Shown here: positions 6,597 through 10,324 of the stretch, piece after piece
How the letters are laid out: each line of letters starts with the position of its first letter
How positions within the stretch are numbered: position 1 is the stretch's first letter
Assembly: GCA_947307505.1 (NCBI GenBank)
Contig: CAMZJG010000018.1
Location: 1 to 10,324 of the forward strand
Direction: 5' to 3'
Length of the DNA: 10,324 nucleotides
Origin: an uncultured Clostridia bacterium
Lineage (GTDB): Bacteria; Bacillota_A; Clostridia; Oscillospirales; Oscillospiraceae
Translations under genes and position numbers: made by a program
The notes under the pieces: model-generated
The model's database searches: none
What the model saw: the letters and a program-made list of their open reading frames with translations, nothing else
Told to the model about the DNA's origin: nothing

Positions 6597-7258
6597 CGGT
6601 TCTGCGCCGCGGCAGCGCCGGAGACCTGGAGGCGGTTGCCGCTCTGGAGGCTCTCTGCTTTCCCCCTGAGGAGGCGGCGGACCGGGAGACCCTGGCCGGG
6701 AGGCTGGCGGTCTACCCGGAGCATTTTCTTCTGCTTCGGGAGGATAGGGAGCTCGTCGCCTTTCTGGACGGCTTCTGCACCCCGGAGCCGGACCTTCGGG
6801 ACGAAATGTACGCCGACCCCTCTCTCCACCGGGAGGACGGAGCCTGGCAGATGATCTTCGGGGTGGCCGCCCGCCCGGACCGTCGGGGCAGAGGTTATGC
6901 CACACGGCTGCTGGAGCATCTGATCCGGGATGCCCGGGAGGCGGGACGGCTGGGGCTGGTCCTCACCTGCAAGAAACCCCTTCTTTCCTTTTACGCCCGG
7001 TTGGGCTTCCGGGACGAGGGGGTCACGGAAAAATCCATCCATGGCGGCGTACGCTGGCACCAGATGCGCCTGCGTTTTTCGGAGGAATCATCAAGTGAAG
7101 AATCGGTATCGGCTTCTCCCCTTTCTGGCGCTGCTGTTTCTGGCTTTGCTGACCGGCTGCGCCAAAGCAGACCCCGCCCTTCGGGGCAAGTGGAGCGACC
7201 TGAACAGCGATATGGATCTGGTGGTCGGGGGTCGCCGTCTGACCTTTTCCCGGGGTGA
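6593..7258 (+). CDS. GNAT-family N-acetyltransferase, probable C-terminal frameshift
   Basis: A GCN5-related acetyltransferase using acetyl-CoA. The acyl-CoA binding loop is RRGRGYA (97-103) after the IFGVAARPD strand. A YARLGF segment (134-139) precedes the last strand, WHQMRLRF (155-162), where such proteins normally end. The start is an ATGA overlap with the PAP2 gene and has AAGGAGG at 6579-6585. The frame then runs on for another 59 residues of low-complexity Ser/Arg/Gly sequence, overlapping the next gene by 164 nt. One added T in the T5 run at 7075-7079 would give an end of RFFGGIIK and a stop at 7096-7098, restoring the 4-nt overlap seen elsewhere in this operon. The tail is therefore probably not native. 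LEALCFPPEEAA and DEMYADPSLH resemble arylalkylamine-acetyltransferase-like GNATs; the substrate is unknown. Confidence 0.8.
   Translation: MTVLRRGSAGDLEAVAALEALCFPPEEAADRETLAGRLAVYPEHFLLLREDRELVAFLDGFCTPEPDLRDEMYADPSLHREDGAWQMIFGVAARPDRRGRGYATRLLEHLIRDAREAGRLGLVLTCKKPLLSFYARLGFRDEGVTEKSIHGGVRWHQMRLRFSEESSSEESVSASPLSGAAVSGFADRLRQSRPRPSGQVERPEQRYGSGGRGSPSDLFPG
7081..7086 (+). promoter_or_regulatory. Ribosome binding site deciding the GTG start at 7095
   Basis: GGAGGA lies eight bases before the GTG at 7095. It selects that codon as the start of the lipoprotein within a frame open from 6930. The site lies inside the upstream acetyltransferase frame. Confidence 0.75.
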
Positions 7259-7919
7259 TCGCTGGTCACAAAGCTATCCCTACGTCGTGGACAGTTCCGG
7301 CGGGACCACCGTATTGAAGGGCACCGGGTCCAATGGGGACCTGGGGCTGCTCTCCCCTCTCACCCTCCAGGCAGACGGCAGCCTCGTTGCCTATGAGGTG
7401 ATCCTGGATGGGGAGAGCCGCCGTTATCGCTTCGTACGGCCGGAAGCCATGGAAGCTCTGCTGGAGATCAGGGACTACTCCTCAGATCTGCCAAAGGAGA
7501 TCGAGTCCCACGAGATCAGGATGTTCAGCCTGAGCTTTCGGAACGAAGGAAACTCCTACGGCCTGGAAAACTGGCCCTCCGGCCTCTATTTCTGGGAGAT
7601 CGAGCCTGCGGAGGAAGGCACGCGCCTGTACCTCCGGGCCATGGGCAGTTCCTATATCGCCCTGGACGTGACCCAGGAGGTAAACGAGAGCTGGCTGCTG
7701 GGCCTGGACCGGCGCATCCGGGAACTGGGCATCCCGGAGCATAACGGCTATCGTTTCGCCAACGAGGTGGACCGCACAGGCTGGTCCCTGCAGGCGGAGT
7801 ACGCCTCCGGGGAGAAGCTGGCGCTCAGCGCGGGAGGGGACGCGGCGGAAAGCTGCGTTTTCGACCTGGCGGGACTGATGGAATACGTCCGGCCTTTGGC
7901 GGAGGAGGCCATGAAGTAA
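7095..7919 (+). CDS. Lipoprotein of unknown function
   Basis: A 274-aa exported lipoprotein. GTG at 7095 starts MKNRYRLLPFLALLFLALLTGC, with lipobox LTGC and lipid-attachment Cys22. The frame is open upstream to 6930, but the signal peptide and GGAGGA at 7081-7086 fix this start. The mature part appears to have two halves. The first (about 28-115) begins GKWSDLNSDMDLVVGGRRLTF and alternates strands as in small lipocalin-like or beta-sandwich lipoproteins of Clostridia. The second (about 120-274) contains ITLYLRAMG-like strands, a RIRELGIPEHNGYRF segment and a C-terminal helix. I do not recognise a named family. It is the last gene of the operon, directly before a terminator, so it is made together with the PAP2 phosphatase and the enzymes upstream and may act at the cell envelope. 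Confidence 0.78.
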   Translation: MKNRYRLLPFLALLFLALLTGCAKADPALRGKWSDLNSDMDLVVGGRRLTFSRGDRWSQSYPYVVDSSGGTTVLKGTGSNGDLGLLSPLTLQADGSLVAYEVILDGESRRYRFVRPEAMEALLEIRDYSSDLPKEIESHEIRMFSLSFRNEGNSYGLENWPSGLYFWEIEPAEEGTRLYLRAMGSSYIALDVTQEVNESWLLGLDRRIRELGIPEHNGYRFANEVDRTGWSLQAEYASGEKLALSAGGDAAESCVFDLAGLMEYVRPLAEEAMK

Positions 7920-7931
7920 AGAGATCTGAAG

Positions 7932-7962
7932 TGGACCGGTGAAAACCGGTCCATTCTTTTTT
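7932..7962 (+). terminator. Rho-independent terminator of the peroxiredoxin operon
   Basis: A perfect 9-bp stem, TGGACCGGT/ACCGGTCCA, has a GAAA tetraloop (7941-7944) and is followed by TTCTTTTTT at 7954-7962. It starts 13 nt after the lipoprotein stop and separates that operon from the sigma factor unit. Confidence 0.92.
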
Positions 7963-8030
7963 CTGATTCGCAGGCAATATCCGGCGAAAAAACGGTACTT
8001 TCTCAGTGAAGGGACCTTAGACCGAGCGGA

Positions 8031-8037
8031 AAGGAGG
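8031..8037 (+). promoter_or_regulatory. Ribosome binding site of the ECF sigma factor
   Basis: AAGGAGG, six bases before the ATG at 8044. It shows that the frame open from 7939, which begins inside the terminator hairpin, is not translated from there. Confidence 0.85.
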
Positions 8038-8043
8038 CGGGCC

Positions 8044-8601
8044 ATGGAGGACACGGTCATCATCGCCCTGTACTGGGAGCGGAACGAGCGGGCCATCGAG
8101 GAGACCCGGGAGAAATACGGCGGCTACTGCTACGGCATCGCCATGAACCTGCTGCACAGTCCCGAGGACGCGGAGGAGACCGTCAGCGATACCTGGCACG
8201 CCGCCTGGAACGCCATACCCCCGGAAAAGCCGTCAAGCCTCCGGGCCTGGCTGGGCCGGGTGGTGCGGAACCTCTCCCTCAGCCGCTGGAACCGGGAACA
8301 TCGGAAGAAGCGGGATCCGGGCATCACGGAGCTGCTCAGCGAGCTGGAGGACTGTCTCCCCTCCCCCGTCACGGTGGAAAGCGCCCTGGAGGAAAAGGAG
8401 CTGGCGGCAGCCCTGGACGCCTGGCTGGGGAAGCTGAGCCGGGAGGACCGGCGCCTCTTCCTGCGCCGATACTGGTACGGCACGCCTCTGCAGCAGCTGG
8501 CAAAGGAGCGGGGCCTCTCCCCCGCCCGTCTGGCCCAGAAGATGCTGCGGCTGCGCCGGAGCCTGAAAACCGCCCTGGAAAAGGAGGGGATCATCCTGTG
8601 A
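8044..8601 (+). CDS. ECF-type RNA polymerase sigma factor
   Basis: A 185-aa sigma-70-family factor of the extracytoplasmic-function class, which directs RNA polymerase to a small regulon. Region 2 spans about 8-83, with YCYGIAMNLLHSPEDAEETV (28-47) followed by DTWHAAWNAIPP, then RAWLGRVVRNLSL, as in Clostridia ECF factors. A variable link (about 88-115) leads to region 4 (about 115-180), where TPLQQLAKERGLSPARLAQK (147-166) is the DNA-binding helix-turn-helix for the -35 element. Sigma region 3 is absent, as expected for the class. The stop overlaps the GTG of the next gene by 4 nt, so the two are coupled. I found no convincing autoregulated ECF promoter between 7963 and 8043. Confidence 0.9.
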   Translation: MEDTVIIALYWERNERAIEETREKYGGYCYGIAMNLLHSPEDAEETVSDTWHAAWNAIPPEKPSSLRAWLGRVVRNLSLSRWNREHRKKRDPGITELLSELEDCLPSPVTVESALEEKELAAALDAWLGKLSREDRRLFLRRYWYGTPLQQLAKERGLSPARLAQKMLRLRRSLKTALEKEGIIL

Positions 8602-10091
8602 ACGAGGATAGAGTTCTGGTTTTGTACGACGCCATCACGGCGGTACGGGAGGAGTATATCGAGGAAGCCGCCGCTCCCTGCCGAAAGGTCCGGCACTGGG
8701 GGGCATGGGCCGCCGCGGCAGCCTGCCTCTTCCTCCTCATCGGGGGCTGGTCCTTCCTGCAGCCCCTGGGCTTTGCGATCGTTAACCCCTTCCTCCGGGC
8801 AGGACAGGGGAACGGCACCGGCGGTTCGGGCGGGCAGGACGATACAGCCTACCACTACTACGCAGGACCGGTGCTCCCCCTCACCGCGGAGGAGGAGGGC
8901 TTAACGGCGGAACGGGAGGTGGAGTATGACTTCTCCCTCTACGACGTGAGCCTGAAGGACGACGGGAGGTACGCCTATCTGACCAGCCGCCAGGCCTGCC
9001 TGGTGACGGACAGTTACATGCTCACCGCCGGGGAGCCTGGGACCTGTACCCTGTATTATCCCTTCGCAGCCACCCTTGCGGACGACACGGCACTGGTCCC
9101 CACCGTCACGGTGAACGGAGAAGTGGTGAAAACAGAGCTGGTGGCGGGACCGGAGGGCGATACGCCCTTTTCCTGGGAGGATATGAAAGCCCTGATGGGA
9201 GACGACTATCTGAACCGCAGTCTGGAAGCCCTGCCCCGTCTGGAGGAAAGGGTGACGGTGTACGCTCTGAGCGATTTCCACGGCCGGGAGAGCAAAACGG
9301 CGAAAAACCCGACGGTGGAGTTCGCTTACACCCAGGATCCGGTCAAGACCGCCGTGACCACCTGGGGCTTCAACGGCGGGTCCAACGACCTGCAGGGCGG
9401 CAAAGGCTCCCGGCATGTCAGCATTCGGGACAGACGCGGAAGCACGGCCTATCTCTTGGTGTTGGGGGAGGACCTGACAGACTGGTCGATCCGGGGCTAC
9501 GCCGACGGGGCGTGCGAGACTCCCTCGGAGGACGTCGGGGCCACAGTGACCAAATATGAGAGTACCCTGGGGGAGATGCTGGCCCTGTTCTGGAAGGACT
9601 ATCGCGGGGCTTTTTTGGAGGATAAGCTGCAGGTCCTGCTGAATAAGAACGCTCTCCTGGGCCTGAGCTGCGGGGTCCTGCTGGATCGGTCCTCCAACCT
9701 GCTCGCAGCCGTCAGGACCCTTCCCTTCGGCCTGGAGGACGTCTTTGATCGGGTGCTGCACCGAAGCCGGGTGCTTTATCTCCGCTTCACGGCAGACATT
9801 CCCGCCGGGGAGGCTGTGGATATCCGTGTCAGCCTGGTCAAGTATCCCAGCTATGACCATACAAGCCGGGGACGGGAGCGGCGGGGCTTCGACCTGGCAG
9901 GAAAGCTGGGGAGCAACATCGCCTTCACCAGGCTTGAGGCCTCCGTCACCGGGGCGGAGCATATCGTCGTCTATCGTCAGGACTTCGGCTTCGAGACGGA
10001 AAACGGCGTACTGAAAACGACCCGGGTCGCCCTGGACCCCAACGGAGAGCACTGGTATATGGACGTGGGCGCGGCCCCGACGAAGAAATAG
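8598..10091 (+). CDS. Probable membrane-bound anti-sigma factor with large extracytoplasmic domain
   Basis: A 497-aa single-pass membrane protein started by GTG at 8598, overlapping the sigma factor stop (GTGA), with AAGGAGG at 8581-8587. The N-terminal 34 residues (LYDAITAVREEYIEEAA) resemble the short cytoplasmic segment of Clostridia anti-sigma proteins encoded after ECF sigma genes. It would bind the sigma factor. One hydrophobic helix lies at about 35-55 (WGAWAAAAACLFLLIGGW). A Gly/Ser-rich stretch, GNGTGGSGGQ (71-80), then leads to about 415 residues outside the membrane, rich in strands and Tyr/Asp. I see no known sensor domain, zinc-binding motif or peptidoglycan-binding motif. The role as anti-sigma factor follows from gene order and topology; the signal it senses is unknown. 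A strong terminator follows. Confidence 0.75.
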   Translation: MNEDRVLVLYDAITAVREEYIEEAAAPCRKVRHWGAWAAAAACLFLLIGGWSFLQPLGFAIVNPFLRAGQGNGTGGSGGQDDTAYHYYAGPVLPLTAEEEGLTAEREVEYDFSLYDVSLKDDGRYAYLTSRQACLVTDSYMLTAGEPGTCTLYYPFAATLADDTALVPTVTVNGEVVKTELVAGPEGDTPFSWEDMKALMGDDYLNRSLEALPRLEERVTVYALSDFHGRESKTAKNPTVEFAYTQDPVKTAVTTWGFNGGSNDLQGGKGSRHVSIRDRRGSTAYLLVLGEDLTDWSIRGYADGACETPSEDVGATVTKYESTLGEMLALFWKDYRGAFLEDKLQVLLNKNALLGLSCGVLLDRSSNLLAAVRTLPFGLEDVFDRVLHRSRVLYLRFTADIPAGEAVDIRVSLVKYPSYDHTSRGRERRGFDLAGKLGSNIAFTRLEASVTGAEHIVVYRQDFGFETENGVLKTTRVALDPNGEHWYMDVGAAPTKK

Positions 10092-10105
10092 TCGCGCAGG
10101 ATAGG

Positions 10106-10141
10106 AAGAGGAGCGCCGATGTCGGCGCTCCTCTTTGTTTT
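10106..10141 (+). terminator. Rho-independent terminator of the sigma/anti-sigma unit
   Basis: A 13-bp GC-rich stem (10106-10118 with 10123-10135) closes on a 4-base ATGT loop and is followed by TGTTTTCTG. It begins 14 nt after the anti-sigma stop codon. Confidence 0.88.
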
Positions 10142-10151
10142 CTGTTTCACT

Positions 10152-10188
10152 TGTCCCGGCAGTCAGCGTACAGCCGGGACAGCTTTTC
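10152..10188. terminator. Second hairpin in the convergent intergenic region
   Basis: TGTCCCGGC (10152-10160) pairs with GCCGGGACA (10173-10181) across a 12-base loop. On the plus strand a CTTTTCC run follows, so it could be a backup for the anti-sigma terminator. On the minus strand it lies about 50 nt past the stop of the gene entering from the right, but no T-run follows there. Its direction of use is uncertain. Confidence 0.4.
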
Positions 10189-10232
10189 CGATCTCCGGGC
10201 CAGGCAGGGCCGTGTCTCGTGTCACGTCTGAT

Positions 10233-10324
10233 TTACAGATCGAGGAAGGCCGCCAGCAGATCATGGGTAGCCTTCAGGCCCTCGATATGGGTGCGCTCAT
10301 AGCCGTGGCTGTTGGCGGTGCCGG
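10233..10324 (-). CDS. C-terminal end of a minus-strand gene, possibly a zinc peptidase
   Basis: Only the last 29 codons before a TAA at 10235-10233 are present; the start lies beyond the right edge. The end reads GTANSHGYERTHIEG and then LKATHDLLAAFLDL. The short His-bearing YERTH motif followed by a C-terminal helix recalls the last zinc-ligand region and closing helix of M20/M42/M18-type aminopeptidases. The fragment is too short to decide, and other families are possible. The gene is convergent with the sigma/anti-sigma unit. That it is coding is supported by plausible protein sequence and the facing terminators. Confidence 0.5.
   Translation of the reverse strand, partial: GTANSHGYERTHIEGLKATHDLLAAFLDL

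Noticed and set aside
5951..7060. Long minus-strand frames under the PAP2 and acetyltransferase genes
   Set aside because: They are Arg/Pro/Gly-rich shadows of genes with intact catalytic motifs on the plus strand.
7963..8043. Possible self-regulated ECF promoter before the sigma factor
   Set aside because: No AAC-type -35 with a CGT-type -10 at suitable spacing could be found. A weak sigma-A match was not convincing enough to list.

Overview
The window looks like chromosomal DNA from a high-GC Bacillota, probably a Clostridia-type gut anaerobe. The grounds are strong AAGGAGG-type ribosome binding sites, sigma-A promoters, lipoproteins with Ala/Thr/Pro 'ATEAP' linkers behind the lipid cysteine, and an ECF sigma/anti-sigma pair of the Clostridia style. 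The taxonomic placement is inference. No rRNA, tRNA, CRISPR array, transposase or phage gene was seen.

Layout. (1) 1-4363 is all on the minus strand. Two tandem paralogous lipoproteins resembling LplA/YtcQ-type ABC sugar-binding proteins (600 and 594 aa) each have their own TTGACA promoter and a downstream hairpin terminator. After the second comes the start of a cupin-like gene that runs off the left edge. No permease, ATPase or glycoside hydrolase accompanies the binding proteins here. (2) 4364-4543 is a divergent intergenic region. It carries the promoter of the 4363-2561 lipoprotein on one strand and an extended -10 promoter (TGGTATAAT) on the other. (3) 4544-7919 is a tightly packed plus-strand gene string: BCP-type peroxiredoxin, MmcQ/YjbR-family protein, alpha/beta-hydrolase esterase, PAP2 phosphatase, GNAT acetyltransferase and an unrecognised lipoprotein. 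It is closed by a clear rho-independent terminator. Three junctions are 4-nt ATGA overlaps, so the genes are probably co-transcribed and translationally coupled. The acetyltransferase/lipoprotein junction is irregular. The acetyltransferase frame runs 164 nt into the next gene, and one extra T in a T5 run would restore a 4-nt GTGA overlap. (4) 8044-10091 is an ECF sigma factor coupled by a GTGA overlap to a single-pass membrane protein. That protein is probably its anti-sigma factor and has a large extracytoplasmic domain I do not recognise. A strong terminator follows. (5) 10233 to the right edge is the last ~29 codons of a minus-strand gene, possibly a zinc peptidase.

How the parts may work together: the left part imports or senses an extracellular solute (inferred from the binding-protein family). 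The central operon mixes peroxide detoxification, lipid-phosphate turnover and small housekeeping enzymes without one obvious pathway. The sigma/anti-sigma pair is a cell-surface signalling unit. No convincing complete new system is visible. The points most worth a second look are the acetyltransferase frame break, the duplicated promoter-plus-lipoprotein units, the cysteine-rich binding protein and the unknown sensor domain of the anti-sigma factor.
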